From positions 310,001-374,000 of the forward strand of contig NZ_CP053844.1 of the NCBI RefSeq assembly GCF_013201685.1: 64,000 nucleotides of DNA, in the 5' to 3' direction. The DNA is from Campylobacter geochelonis. Its GTDB lineage: Bacteria > Campylobacterota > Campylobacteria > Campylobacterales > Campylobacteraceae. Positions 8,765 to 17,934 of the stretch are shown piece by piece. The notes beneath the pieces were generated by a model that saw only the letters and a program-made list of their open reading frames with translations, was not told where the DNA came from and did no database searches. The translations under genes were made by a program, and so were the position numbers. Each line of letters starts with the position of its first letter. Positions within the stretch are counted from its first letter, which is position 1.

Positions 8765-11053
8765 ATGAAAAATTTACAAGAGAATTTAAAACTTTTTTAT
8801 CTTGGTTTAAAAAACTCAAATGAGCCATATCTTTACAAAAACAAGGATTTAACCACTCACGCAACCATCATCGGAATGACAGGAAGTGGCAAAACTGGTC
8901 TTGGAATCACGCTTTTAGAAGAGGCTTGTATCGACAACATCCCATCGATTATTATTGATCCAAAGGGCGATATGACGAATTTAGCCCTCGCATTTTCGGA
9001 TATGAAAAAAGAGGATTTTTTACCCTTTATGGATGCAAATGAAGCTGCAAGCAAGGGTGTTAGCGTCGAAAAGATGGCAGAAGATACGGCGCGCATGTGG
9101 AAAAAAGGGATTGAAGATAGTTATCAAAGCTTAGATAGGGTTAAGTTTTTTAAAGATAGTGCTGATTTTAGAATTTATACGCCAAAAGGTAGCGCTGGAC
9201 TTGGAGTTAGCTTGCTAAGTGATTTTAAAGCTCCAGTTGGGTTAAATGATGAGGAGTTAAACAGCTATGCTTTATCGATCACAAGCTCGGTTTTATCGCT
9301 TGTTGGTGCTGATACGCAAAATGAAAGCTCGCCAGATATGCTTCTTGTGCAGACGATATTTTTAACAAATTTTAAAAACGGCAAAAATGTCGCTATAGCC
9401 GATTTAATCAACCAAATCGCAACGCCACCATTTGAAAAAGTTGGTGTTTTTGATATAAATACTTTCTATCCAAGCGATAAAAGAATGGCTTTGGCGATGA
9501 AGATTAATGCGCTTGTTGCAAGTCCAAGCTTTGCAAAATGGTGCGAAGGTGAGCGACTTGATATATCAAAAATGCTTTTTGATGATAATGGTAAGGCAAG
9601 ATGTAATATCTTTACGATAAGCCATTTAAGCGATTCAGAGAGGATGTTTTTTGTAACGATTTTGCTAAATGAGATAATTCGTTGGATGAGAACGACTGAA
9701 GGAACTAGCTCACTTAGGGCGATTTTGTATATGGATGAAATTTTTGGCTTTTTCCCGCCGACTTCAAATCCGCCAAGCAAAACGCCTATGCTTACGCTTT
9801 TAAAGCAGGCTCGCGCTTTTGGCGTTGGATGTGTTTTAAGCACGCAAAATCCAGTGGATTTAGACTATAAAGGACTGTCAAACATCGGCACGTGGTTTAT
9901 CGGACGACTTCAAACCGCGCAAGATAAAGAGCGAGTCATCAGCGGACTAACTGGCATTAACGATAGTTCGATGGATAAAAATGAGCTTTTAGAACTAATC
10001 TCAAATTTGAAAAAACGAAGCTTTTTGGTTAAAAATATAAACGAAGACGCTCTTGAAGTTATCTCGACAAGATGGGCTTTGAGCTATTTAAAAGGGCCGT
10101 TAAGTAGCGAACAAATTTCAAATTTAATGAGTGAGAAAAAATCATCAAAAACTAGTAAAGCCACTTTAAATTTATCCCTTGAAAATGCTAAGCCAATCAT
10201 CTCGCCAAACATAAAAGAGCTTTTTAGTTACAGCTTCTCGCTTGATTTAGAGCCTTATCTTTGGGGCGTGGCAAAGGCTAGATATGTTACAAAAGAGTTT
10301 GAGTATATAAAAGATATAAATTTAGCTTTTTTGCTTGATGGAGCAAGCCAAACACAGTGGAGTCAGGCGAGTGAAGGGCTAGAATTTAGCACTCAAGAAA
10401 CAGCCAAAGAAAATAGTAAATTCGCCCATCTTCCAAACTATATCGCATCTAAAAAAGATTTAAAAGATGAGGCAAAAAACCTAAAAGAGTATATTTATAG
10501 AAATGAAAAACTTGAGCTTTTTAGTGCGCTTGATATGACGTCAAAACCAGATGAGAGCAAAGATCGGTTTTTGCTAAGACTGCACGATAAATGTAATGAA
10601 ATTTTAGAGCTTGAAACGTCTAAATTTGATGAGAAATTTAAAAAAGAGCAGGCTAAATTCGAGATTAAACTTAAAAAAGCTTATGAAAAACTTGAAAAAG
10701 AAAAAAGCGATGTCAAGGCAAAAGGGCTTGATGCGATTATAAGTATCGGAAGTACGATTTTAGGGGCATTTTTTGGTGGCAAAACACTAAGTAGAACAAA
10801 TATGGGAAAAGCTGCAACTAGTGCAAGAAGCGCTGGGCGAGTGCTTGATGAAAGAGCTGATGTAAAACTAGCCCAAGAAGCCATTGAAACCATCGAAGCT
10901 GATATCCAAAAACTAAGTGATAGCGCAAACGAACAGCTTGAAGCGTTAAAAGATAGATATAATATAAGAAATTTAGAGATAAATTCAGTGCAAATTTCTC
11001 TTAAAAAAAGTGATATTTTTGATGAAGAGGTTGTGCTTTTATGGAAAAGTTAG
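8765..11053 (+). CDS. HerA-like/DUF853 ATPase (YjgR family)
   Basis: A 762-residue P-loop ATPase of the FtsK-HerA superfamily, DUF853/YjgR branch. Walker A is GMTGSGKTGLG near residue 37, followed by IIDPKGDMTN. Walker B is ILYMDEIFGF near residue 330, with FFPPTSNPPSKTP after it and STQNPVDLDYKGL (sensor region). A basic, coiled-coil segment (about 600-660) and a Gly-rich helix IISIGSTILGAFFGG end the protein. YjgR-like ATPases are widespread and poorly understood. The longest frame starts at TTG 8693, but the -10 at 8732 and AAGG before ATG 8765 favour 8765. Confidence 0.82.
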   Translation: MKNLQENLKLFYLGLKNSNEPYLYKNKDLTTHATIIGMTGSGKTGLGITLLEEACIDNIPSIIIDPKGDMTNLALAFSDMKKEDFLPFMDANEAASKGVSVEKMAEDTARMWKKGIEDSYQSLDRVKFFKDSADFRIYTPKGSAGLGVSLLSDFKAPVGLNDEELNSYALSITSSVLSLVGADTQNESSPDMLLVQTIFLTNFKNGKNVAIADLINQIATPPFEKVGVFDINTFYPSDKRMALAMKINALVASPSFAKWCEGERLDISKMLFDDNGKARCNIFTISHLSDSERMFFVTILLNEIIRWMRTTEGTSSLRAILYMDEIFGFFPPTSNPPSKTPMLTLLKQARAFGVGCVLSTQNPVDLDYKGLSNIGTWFIGRLQTAQDKERVISGLTGINDSSMDKNELLELISNLKKRSFLVKNINEDALEVISTRWALSYLKGPLSSEQISNLMSEKKSSKTSKATLNLSLENAKPIISPNIKELFSYSFSLDLEPYLWGVAKARYVTKEFEYIKDINLAFLLDGASQTQWSQASEGLEFSTQETAKENSKFAHLPNYIASKKDLKDEAKNLKEYIYRNEKLELFSALDMTSKPDESKDRFLLRLHDKCNEILELETSKFDEKFKKEQAKFEIKLKKAYEKLEKEKSDVKAKGLDAIISIGSTILGAFFGGKTLSRTNMGKAATSARSAGRVLDERADVKLAQEAIETIEADIQKLSDSANEQLEALKDRYNIRNLEINSVQISLKKSDIFDEEVVLLWKS

Positions 11054-11096
11054 GCAAATTTTAGTAAAATGCGTGCTTTAAATTTAAGGTTATAAA

Positions 11097-11711
11097 ATGA
11101 ATGAAAATATCATAATTTATCTACTTGCCTACCTGATTGCTTCGATTCCCTTTGGACTTTTAATAGGCAAATTTTTCGCTGGAGTTGATATCACAAGCCA
11201 AGGAAGTGGCAGTATCGGCGCGACAAATGTTTTGCGAGTGTTAAAGCAAACCGATCCTAAAAAAGCAAAAAAACTTGCGATTTTAACGGTGGTTTGCGAT
11301 ATTTTAAAAGGGTTGATTCCTTTAGTTGTGGCTAAAGTCGCAGGAGTCGATGCAAACGTGCTTTGGAGCATGGCGGTTTTAGCGGTTTTGGGACACTGTT
11401 TTTCGCCATTTTTAAAATTTGAAGGTGGAAAAGGCGTAGCAACTGGAGTTGGCGTGCTTGCGTTTTTCTTACCGCTTGAGGCGGTTATCGCTGTGATTGT
11501 CTGGTTTGTAGCTGGAAAAGCTATAAAAATTTCAAGCCTTGCTTCGTTGCTTGGGCTATTTACTTTGGTGATTGCGTCATTTTTAATCCACCCAAATATA
11601 GCTGGCATTAACACTCACGCGCCGATTTTAATCATCGCTATTATCGTAGTTTACAAGCACATACCAAACATCAAGCGCCTGTTTGAGGGAAAAGAAGCGA
11701 AAGTTATATAA
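11097..11711 (+). CDS. plsY: Glycerol-3-phosphate acyltransferase PlsY
   Basis: Integral inner-membrane enzyme that moves the acyl group from acyl-phosphate, made by PlsX, onto glycerol-3-phosphate, giving lysophosphatidate. The 204 residues show multiple hydrophobic segments and the family motifs SQGSGSIGATNVLR (about 35-48), FEGGKGVATGVG (phosphate-binding loop) and IVVYKHIPNIKRLFEG near the C-terminus. AAGGTTATAAA precedes the ATG. It is followed closely by the folB-like gene. Confidence 0.95.
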   Translation: MNENIIIYLLAYLIASIPFGLLIGKFFAGVDITSQGSGSIGATNVLRVLKQTDPKKAKKLAILTVVCDILKGLIPLVVAKVAGVDANVLWSMAVLAVLGHCFSPFLKFEGGKGVATGVGVLAFFLPLEAVIAVIVWFVAGKAIKISSLASLLGLFTLVIASFLIHPNIAGINTHAPILIIAIIVVYKHIPNIKRLFEGKEAKVI

Positions 11712-11726
11712 ATTTAAGGTAAAGAT

Positions 11727-12044
11727 ATGATAACTGTTTTGGTTGAAGAGTTAGAGTTTAGCACGATAATAGGGCTTTTAAACTTTGAAAGACTCACCCC
11801 TCAAAAAGTGGTTATAAGCGCCAAATTCAGAGCAGATGAGTTTATGGACTATGCAAAAATTTGTCAAATTTTAGAAGAAGACTTTAATGAAAATAAATTT
11901 TTAAAAGTCGAAGATGCGCTTGAATTTTTTGAAGTTAAATTTAAAAGACAATTTAACTCTCTTAAATATTTTTATATGAAAATTATAAAAAAAGAGATTA
12001 TCAAAAACGCAAAAGTTGGAGCAGAGCTGGAAAAGTTTTATTAA
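11727..12044 (+). CDS. folB: Dihydroneopterin aldolase-like protein (FolB family)
   Basis: A 105-residue tunnelling-fold protein resembling FolB, which cleaves 7,8-dihydroneopterin in folate synthesis. The start VLVEELEFSTIIGLLNFERLTPQKVVI matches the FolB pattern in which the residues after IIG form the pterin pocket. The usual C-terminal KP of FolB is not evident and the middle is diverged, which is common in Campylobacter and Helicobacter. It starts 15 bases after plsY, with AAGG before the ATG, so co-transcription is likely. Confidence 0.65.
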   Translation: MITVLVEELEFSTIIGLLNFERLTPQKVVISAKFRADEFMDYAKICQILEEDFNENKFLKVEDALEFFEVKFKRQFNSLKYFYMKIIKKEIIKNAKVGAELEKFY

Positions 12045-12062
12045 AATTTTTTTAAAAAAACT

Positions 12063-12090
12063 TGAATTTATGCTTAAATTCTGCTATACT
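12063..12090 (+). promoter_or_regulatory. Promoter of the cosR-kinase operon
   Basis: TTGAAT at 12063-12068 and the extended -10 TGCTATACT (TATACT at 12085-12090) are separated by 16 bases, a near-consensus sigma-70 arrangement. The ATG follows 31 bases downstream with AAGGA before it. Confidence 0.6.
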
Positions 12091-12121
12091 CTTATAAAAT
12101 TTTTAAATTAAGGAAACTATA

Positions 12122-12793
12122 ATGCGAATTTTGATAGTAGAGGATGAAGTTACTCTAAACAAAACAATTGCCGAGGGACTTCAGGAGTTCGGTTATCAAG
12201 CCGATAGCTCAGAGAGCTTTAAAGATGCGGAGTATTATATCGGCATCAGAAATTATGATTTAGTGCTTGCAGACTGGATGCTTCCAGATGGAAATGGCAT
12301 AGATCTTATCAATGTTGTCAAACAAAAGTCTCCTAGAACATCAGTTGTAATCATCTCAGCAAAAGATGATAAAGATAGCGAAATCAAAGCTTTAAGAGCT
12401 GGAGCTGATGATTATATAAAAAAACCATTTGATTTTGATATACTTGTCGCTAGAATCGAAGCAAGACTGAGATTTGGCGGTACAAATGTTATCAAAATAG
12501 ATGATTTGATAATAGATCCAGATGAAGAGAAAATCACATATTTAGGTCAAGAAGTTGAGCTAAAAGGTAAGCCATTTGAGGTACTTACTCACTTAGCAAG
12601 ACATAGCGATCAAATAGTTAGTAAAGAACAACTTTTAGATGCGATTTGGGAAGAGCCAGAGCTTGTAACTCCAAATGTCATCGAAGTAGCAATCAATCAA
12701 ATTCGCCAAAAAATGGATAAACCTCTAAACATCTCAACAATCGAAACTGTAAGAAGACGCGGATACAGATTTTGTTTTCCCAAAAAAGCCTAA
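12122..12793 (+). CDS. cosR: CosR/HsrA-type OmpR-family response regulator
   Basis: A 223-residue DNA-binding regulator: receiver domain 1-115 and winged helix 130-223. The C-terminal half (KGKPFEVLTHLARHSDQIVSKEQLLDAIWEEPE through VRRRGYRFCFPKK, over about residues 146-221) is what I recall for C. jejuni CosR, the essential oxidative-stress regulator, and H. pylori HsrA. Those proteins are described as orphan regulators without a canonical phosphoacceptor. Here the receiver keeps the whole phosphorylation set (E7/D8, D51 in LADWMLPDG, S79, K101) and a histidine kinase overlaps its 3' end. Own extended -10 promoter. Confidence 0.88.
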   Translation: MRILIVEDEVTLNKTIAEGLQEFGYQADSSESFKDAEYYIGIRNYDLVLADWMLPDGNGIDLINVVKQKSPRTSVVIISAKDDKDSEIKALRAGADDYIKKPFDFDILVARIEARLRFGGTNVIKIDDLIIDPDEEKITYLGQEVELKGKPFEVLTHLARHSDQIVSKEQLLDAIWEEPELVTPNVIEVAINQIRQKMDKPLNISTIETVRRRGYRFCFPKKA

Positions 12794-14064
12794 AAACTAA
12801 ATTTATGTTACAATTAGCATCGGCCTCAACGATGCTAATTATCATATTTTCTACGATGCTTTATCACTACATTAAAATTGAAATTTATGAGAACGTAGTG
12901 CAAAATTTAAACCTAAAAGCTAGAAAAATAGCTAATATGGATTTTTTAGATATAGAAAATTTAAAACTATACCGCGAAGAAGCGGGAAGTAATAGCGTAG
13001 AAATCGCTATTAGCAACAATGATGAAAATCTTTTAAGACCACGATATATAAAAACAATGCTTGGAGATGAGTATTTTTTGATTTTGGAGTATCCTGCTAA
13101 AGATAGGCTTATCACGCTTAAAACTGAAACAACATTTTATAACAAAATCATCTCGCAAATTTTAATCGACATTCTTATTATAAACGCAACCATGATACTC
13201 TTGATACTTTTTTACGCTCTGTTTTTATCAAGATCACTTTTAATGCCTATTAAAACGCTTAGCAACAAGCTTTCTAAGCTAAATGAAACAGTTTTAAGCC
13301 ATATCGATGAGTCAAGTATACCAGATGAGTTTTTGCCACTTGGAAAGGGCATAAATAGGCTAATTGATAGAATTCATACATTTATAAAGTACCAAAAAGA
13401 GCTTTTTATAGGGGTTGCTCACGAGCTTAAAACTCCTTTGGCGGTTATGAAAACCAAAAACGAAGTTACTCTTTTAAAACAGCGAGAGAGTGAAAAATAT
13501 ATAGAAGCGCTGCAAAATAATATTTCAAGCATAGATACGATGAATAAAATGATAAGCTCTATCCTTGAAATCGGACGTCAAGAGGGCGCACAGTTTGAAG
13601 AAGGCGTGAAAAAAGATATGATAGCTTATCTTAAAGAGCTTGGGACAAATTTTAAAATTCTAGCGCGCGGAAAAAACAAAGATATAGAGCTATCGCTTTC
13701 TCCAAATGTGCTTTTCATGACTGTTCAACCGACCCTTTTTATGCATATTATCCAAAATTTTGTGCAAAATGCTATCAAATTTTCGCCAGAAAATGCAGTT
13801 GTTACGATACAATCAAAAATAGAAAATAAATTTTTTGTCATAGAAGTTTTAGATGAAGGTGATGGAATCGATGAAAATATCGATCTTTTCGCGCCTTTTA
13901 AACGATATGGCAACGAAAGCGGCGCTGGACTTGGACTGTTTTTGGCAAAAGGCGCAGCTCAGGCTATGAATGCCGAAATTTCTTTAAAAAACAGAGAAGA
14001 TAAAAAGGGAACTATAGCAACTATCAAACTCCCACTTCCAAAAAAAGTTAAAAAACTAAGTTAA
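12772..14064 (+). CDS. Sensor histidine kinase paired with CosR-type regulator
   Basis: A 430-residue membrane histidine kinase. Membrane helices at about 12-32 and 130-152 flank a periplasmic sensor of roughly 95 residues with no family I recognise, then HAMP-like and HisKA segments with His217 in FIGVAHELKTPL, an N box NFVQNAIKFS, G1 DEGDGI and G2 GAGLGLFLAKG. The TTG at 12772 overlaps the regulator by 22 bases; an ATG at 12805 would remove 11 cytoplasmic residues and is an alternative start. Overlap implies coupled translation and a cognate pair. Confidence 0.85.
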   Translation: MFSQKSLKTKFMLQLASASTMLIIIFSTMLYHYIKIEIYENVVQNLNLKARKIANMDFLDIENLKLYREEAGSNSVEIAISNNDENLLRPRYIKTMLGDEYFLILEYPAKDRLITLKTETTFYNKIISQILIDILIINATMILLILFYALFLSRSLLMPIKTLSNKLSKLNETVLSHIDESSIPDEFLPLGKGINRLIDRIHTFIKYQKELFIGVAHELKTPLAVMKTKNEVTLLKQRESEKYIEALQNNISSIDTMNKMISSILEIGRQEGAQFEEGVKKDMIAYLKELGTNFKILARGKNKDIELSLSPNVLFMTVQPTLFMHIIQNFVQNAIKFSPENAVVTIQSKIENKFFVIEVLDEGDGIDENIDLFAPFKRYGNESGAGLGLFLAKGAAQAMNAEISLKNREDKKGTIATIKLPLPKKVKKLS

Positions 14065-14075
14065 GAGGATTTTAT

Positions 14076-15524
14076 ATGTCAAGACGAGTAGCGGTGATAG
14101 ACCTTGGCTCAAATTCAGCTAGAATGGCGATTTTTGAGCGAACAAGTAGACTTGGTTTTTATATTTTAGGCGAGTATAAGATGAAAGTTAGGCTTGGCGA
14201 GGGCGCTTATGAAAACGAAGGCGTTTTACAAGCCGATGCGATGCAAAAATGCCTTGCTGCTTTTATCGAGTTTAAAAAATTGATTACAAGATATAAGGTT
14301 AATAAAGTTTTAGCTGTTGGCACTTCAGCGCTTCGTGACGCTCCAAATTCGAAAACTTTTATAAATATGGTAAAAAAACTTGGTATAAATTTAAAAGTAA
14401 TCGATGGCAATATGGAGGCATACTACGGCGGTTTTGCGGCTTCAAATTTACTTTTTAACTTAAAAGAAGCAACGACTATCGATATCGGCGGAGGCTCAAC
14501 TGAACTTGCGCATATCGTTAATGGCAAAGTAGTAGAAACGCTCTCTTTAAATGTTGGCACAGTAAGACTTAAGGAGCTGTTTTTTGATAAAAAAGAGCTT
14601 AAGGGGCTTGAAGCTTTTATCCAAGAGACACTAAATTTAGTACCAAAATCCTTTAAATGTGACAATATCATAGCAATCGGCGGAAGCTTAAGAGCGATTT
14701 CAAGCGCGATAATGCAGATAAAAAACTACCCTTTAAACATAGTTCATGGTTTTTCTTACAAATACGCTGATTTTAGCGACTTGATAGAGCGAATTAGCGT
14801 AGCAAAAACGCTTGAGTTGAACCAATTTCCGATAAAAAAAGATAGATATGATACGATTCGAGGTGGGGCGTATATATTTAAAAAAGTGGTTGAGTTTTTG
14901 GGCGCTAAAAGTGTTCAAACAAGCGGAGTTGGAGTTAGAGAGGGCGTGTTTTTAACAAATTTGATAGGAAAAAATGCCAAATTTCCAGCTAATTTTAATC
15001 CGAGCCTAAAAAGCGTTCAAGATAGATTTATAGTAGATGCGCGACCAAATATCGCTAAATTTGCTAAGGGGATTTTTGAGGTTTTAAGCGAGCTTCATGG
15101 GATTGATGAGAGTTATAAAAAGGATTTAATAACTGCTTCAAAACTCCTAAATATCGGACTTAAGATAGGTTTTTACTCAAAACATACTCATGCAAATTAT
15201 ATCATTTTAAGCACGCTAAATTACGGCTACACGCACAAGCAAAAAGCGCTTATTGCAACTATTATAAAACTTCATGGTAAAAAAAGCCTAGAAGGCGAGG
15301 AATTTTTAAAGCTTAATGAGTTGTTACCACCTGCTAAAAGCGTGATTTGGCTTGGGTTTATGCTAGAACTTGCAAGGGTTTTAGATGAGGCAGATACAAC
15401 AAACATTAGCTTTGAGTTTTCAAACTCTACTTTGCAAATTTATGGATTAAAAGATGCGATTTTTGTAAAAGATAGTGTTAAAAAGATGCTTAAACCTGCG
15501 ATTTTTGCGATAACTTTTAACTAG
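14076..15524 (+). CDS. ppx: Exopolyphosphatase/GppA-type phosphatase
   Basis: A 482-residue Ppx/GppA family enzyme that degrades polyphosphate or pppGpp. The ASKHA-fold motifs are present: VIDLGSNSARMAIF at the start, GTSALRDAPN, TIDIGGGSTELAHI (about 130-145) and IAIGGSLRAIS. A C-terminal HD-like domain (about 320-480, AKFAKGIFEVLSELHG) makes it the long Ppx type. AAGAGGA lies before the ATG and the gene starts 11 bases after the kinase, so it may be co-transcribed with the two-component genes. Choice between Ppx and GppA activity cannot be made by eye. Confidence 0.9.
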   Translation: MSRRVAVIDLGSNSARMAIFERTSRLGFYILGEYKMKVRLGEGAYENEGVLQADAMQKCLAAFIEFKKLITRYKVNKVLAVGTSALRDAPNSKTFINMVKKLGINLKVIDGNMEAYYGGFAASNLLFNLKEATTIDIGGGSTELAHIVNGKVVETLSLNVGTVRLKELFFDKKELKGLEAFIQETLNLVPKSFKCDNIIAIGGSLRAISSAIMQIKNYPLNIVHGFSYKYADFSDLIERISVAKTLELNQFPIKKDRYDTIRGGAYIFKKVVEFLGAKSVQTSGVGVREGVFLTNLIGKNAKFPANFNPSLKSVQDRFIVDARPNIAKFAKGIFEVLSELHGIDESYKKDLITASKLLNIGLKIGFYSKHTHANYIILSTLNYGYTHKQKALIATIIKLHGKKSLEGEEFLKLNELLPPAKSVIWLGFMLELARVLDEADTTNISFEFSNSTLQIYGLKDAIFVKDSVKKMLKPAIFAITFN

Positions 15525-15544
15525 AGAATAAAAATAAATTTTTA

Positions 15545-15575
15545 AGATATTTTGTGATTTGCTTGCAAAATATCT
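15545..15575 (+). terminator. Hairpin after ppx
   Basis: AGATATTTTG (15545-15554) pairs exactly with CAAAATATCT (15566-15575), 20 bases after the stop. It is AT-rich with a weak T tail. Confidence 0.5.
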
Positions 15576-16216
15576 AAATTTAGTTAGAATTAAATTTAGA
15601 TAAGCAGATTTGTTTTGTTGCTATTTTTGTTTATTAGATATGTTTTTTGTATAGTAAAATGTAAATTTAACAAATTTTTGTAAAAATACTTATCTTTATA
15701 TATAAATAAAAACTATCAAACTGTTTTATATACTTTAAATAATTTTATAACAACTCGCGCGATGTATTTTTAAAATTTATAAATTTTAAAAATAAAATTT
15801 TGATAGCTAAAGCTGGTTTTTGGCATAGGAAGTTTATCATGGGCGAGTTTAGGAAATATTTTAACAATAGATTAAGCACGTTTGAAATTTATATAGATAT
15901 TAATATTTTCCGCCATTAAAGGGCAGTTAAAATATAGATTTTTCGTGTTTAAAATAAAATTTAACTAAAATAATATAAAAATTTATATACTTTATAACAG
16001 GTGTATTTAACAAAAGCAAAAATATCCATAACTTCGTATGCTAATCAGCAAAGGCTACAAAACTACACTCAAACACAAAGCAAAATTTACTAGGCTTGGA
16101 TTTGTAAAATTTTTATAAATTCAATATTTTTGCTATGTTTGTATCATCGCCTAATTTAGGGCTTTTTATATATAAATAAATTTATTTTAATTCTTAGATG
16201 TAATTTAGCTTTAAGA
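15576..16216. other. AT-rich spacer, no clear gene
   Basis: About 640 bases without a convincing gene. The only item with a start signal is a 26-codon frame at 15839-15919 (starts MGEFRKYFNN, preceded by AGGAAG). It could be a small protein, a remnant or chance; there is no promoter or terminator evidence for it. Confidence 0.5.
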
Positions 16217-16252
16217 GCTTGTGAATTTCATATAAATTTAAAATTCACAAGC
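16217..16252 (-). terminator. Hairpin ending the trpB-trpA-16260 transcript
   Basis: GCTTGTGAATTT (16217-16228) pairs perfectly with AAATTCACAAGC (16241-16252), directly after the stop of the minus-strand gene ending at 16260. Confidence 0.6.
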
Positions 16253-16259
16253 AAAAAGG

Positions 16260-17174
16260 TTAAATTTGGTTATTTTGTTTTTTGCAGATTTCTAAAAACT
16301 GCTCGAATTTATCCCTATCTTTCATCATCGCATCAAAAATATCTTGTGGAATTTGGTTATCCTTGCTTAAAAAAGTTATATATTTTTGACCGTTATGATC
16401 TAGCAAAATCACATCTTTTTCATCGCTTATTTTATCTTTATATACTATTTTTATCTCATCATATTCTGGGTCTTGCTCTAAAGTTTCTTGTCTAAATCTG
16501 TCTTGCTGAGCGGTTTTGGTGCTGGAATTTGCTTCAAAATTTTCTTCACTTAAATTGTCTAATTTACTAAATTCATCTAAACCATCATCTAAATTTTTCT
16601 CATCATTTTCAAGCTCGTTTTGTCTATTTTCAAATTTTTCATCAAAAATCGAAAGTTCAAAATCATCTTTTGGTTTTTTAAATTTCCTAACCACAAAAAA
16701 CAGCAATACCGCGAGTATAAACAAAACAACCACGCCAAAAACTAAACTTAAATTCCCGCCAACTTCCTTGCTTGCTTGTGTTTGCTCTTTTGGAGTTGTG
16801 TCTATGCTGCTTATGCTGCTATCGGTAAATTTAATCGTTAAAGATAGCTTATCAGATGAAGGTATGGCTTCTGCTTTTAAATCCTTGCTACCTTTTACTA
16901 TAATTTCTACGCTATCGTTTTTGTTTTGTATGCTAAATTCGCTAACTATTTTTGAGTTAAGCTGGTTTATAAATTTCTCATTTGATGTTGTTTTATCCAG
17001 CGTTATAACGAGGTTTGAGTCATCTTGTGAGCGATAAATTTTACCATTAAAAGCAGAGTCAAAAAGCAGCTTTATATCCACACTTGAGCCATTGTCATAG
17101 ACTTCTTGATTCATCAAAGTGGCTGAATTTAGATATGAAATAACCAAAATAAAAATTAAAATAACCTTTTTCAC
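16260..17174 (-). CDS. Bitopic membrane protein with AMIN-like periplasmic domain
   Basis: A 304-residue protein of unknown function. An N-terminal signal (about 1-18) precedes a beta-rich periplasmic domain (20-115) that resembles AMIN-type domains (VDIKLLFDSAFNGKIYRSQ). A single membrane helix follows (about 142-166, VFGVVVLFILAVLLFFVV). The cytoplasmic part begins with a Lys/Arg stop-transfer patch, then an acidic linker (170-235) and a compact C-terminal domain (EIKIVYKDKISDEKDVILLDHNGQ). It begins 10 bases after trpA on the same strand, so it is probably in the trp transcript, although nothing links it to tryptophan. Regulatory or cell-envelope roles are both possible. Confidence 0.7.
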   Translation of the reverse strand: MKKVILIFILVISYLNSATLMNQEVYDNGSSVDIKLLFDSAFNGKIYRSQDDSNLVITLDKTTSNEKFINQLNSKIVSEFSIQNKNDSVEIIVKGSKDLKAEAIPSSDKLSLTIKFTDSSISSIDTTPKEQTQASKEVGGNLSLVFGVVVLFILAVLLFFVVRKFKKPKDDFELSIFDEKFENRQNELENDEKNLDDGLDEFSKLDNLSEENFEANSSTKTAQQDRFRQETLEQDPEYDEIKIVYKDKISDEKDVILLDHNGQKYITFLSKDNQIPQDIFDAMMKDRDKFEQFLEICKKQNNQI

Positions 17175-17184
17175 GCACTTCCAC

Positions 17185-17934
17185 CTAATCTTTAAAAAAT
17201 TTATTTATTTCGTTTAACAGACTTTTTACGTCTAATTCACTAGTAAGTTTTACGATACTAGTGCCGATTATAGCGCCATCAGCGTAACTTTTCGTAAGTT
17301 TTACATCTTCGTTTGAGCGGATTCCAAAACCAACGGCTATGGGTAAATTTGTCTTTTTCTTGATATCATTTATCATATTTTTAAGTCGTTCGACTGGAGT
17401 TTGTTTGCCACCAGTTACACCAATCGAGCCAACGCCGTAAATAAATCCGCTCGATTTTTCAAGCAGTCTATCAAGCCTGTGTTCGCTAGTTACACTAATA
17501 AGCGGTATCAAGCTCAAGCCATTTTTTTGACATAAATCAAAAAGCTCATCGCTTTCTTCAAGTGGCAAGTCTGGCACGATAAGTCCGCTGATACCGACCT
17601 CTTTTGTAGCTTTTACAAACGCTTCTTGCCCGTAAGCAAAAATTAAGTTGTAATAGACTAAAAAAACAAGGCATTTGTTAGTTTTACACTCTTTTAGCAT
17701 GTCAAAAACTTTTTGCGTATCCACGCCACTTCGCACAGCTGAAAAACTCGCCTCAAATATCACTTTGCCATCAGCTAGTGGATCTGAGTATGGAATGCCA
17801 AGCTCTAAGATATCCAAACAGCTCTCATCAAGCGAGTTTATAAACTTTTTTGTGTAATCAAGGCTTGGATAACCAGCTACGACATAGCCGATATTTGCCT
17901 TTTTATTTTCAAACGCTTTTGCGATCTTATCCAT
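17185..17934 (-). CDS. trpA: Tryptophan synthase alpha chain
   Basis: Cleaves indole-3-glycerol phosphate to indole, which tunnels to TrpB. The 249 residues contain [14 protein letters not shown] with the catalytic aspartate region, [12 protein letters not shown] and IPLISVTS, and the phosphate loop [14 protein letters not shown]; the catalytic Glu is in LDILELG. The length is normal. Its ATG overlaps the trpB end by 8 bases, consistent with coupled translation of the two subunits. Confidence 0.96.
   Translation of the reverse strand: MDKIAKAFENKKANIGYVVAGYPSLDYTKKFINSLDESCLDILELGIPYSDPLADGKVIFEASFSAVRSGVDTQKVFDMLKECKTNKCLVFLVYYNLIFAYGQEAFVKATKEVGISGLIVPDLPLEESDELFDLCQKNGLSLIPLISVTSEHRLDRLLEKSSGFIYGVGSIGVTGGKQTPVERLKNMINDIKKKTNLPIAVGFGIRSNEDVKLTKSYADGAIIGTSIVKLTSELDVKSLLNEINKFFKD

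Noticed and set aside
11129-11614. 161-codon minus-strand frame across plsY
   Set aside because: It is the reverse of a well-supported gene, has no ribosome site, and its composition is the mirror of hydrophobic plsY codons.
16516-17037. 173-codon plus-strand frame opposite the bitopic protein
   Set aside because: Ser/Phe-rich low-complexity shadow of the minus-strand gene, which has a signal peptide, a helix and operon context.
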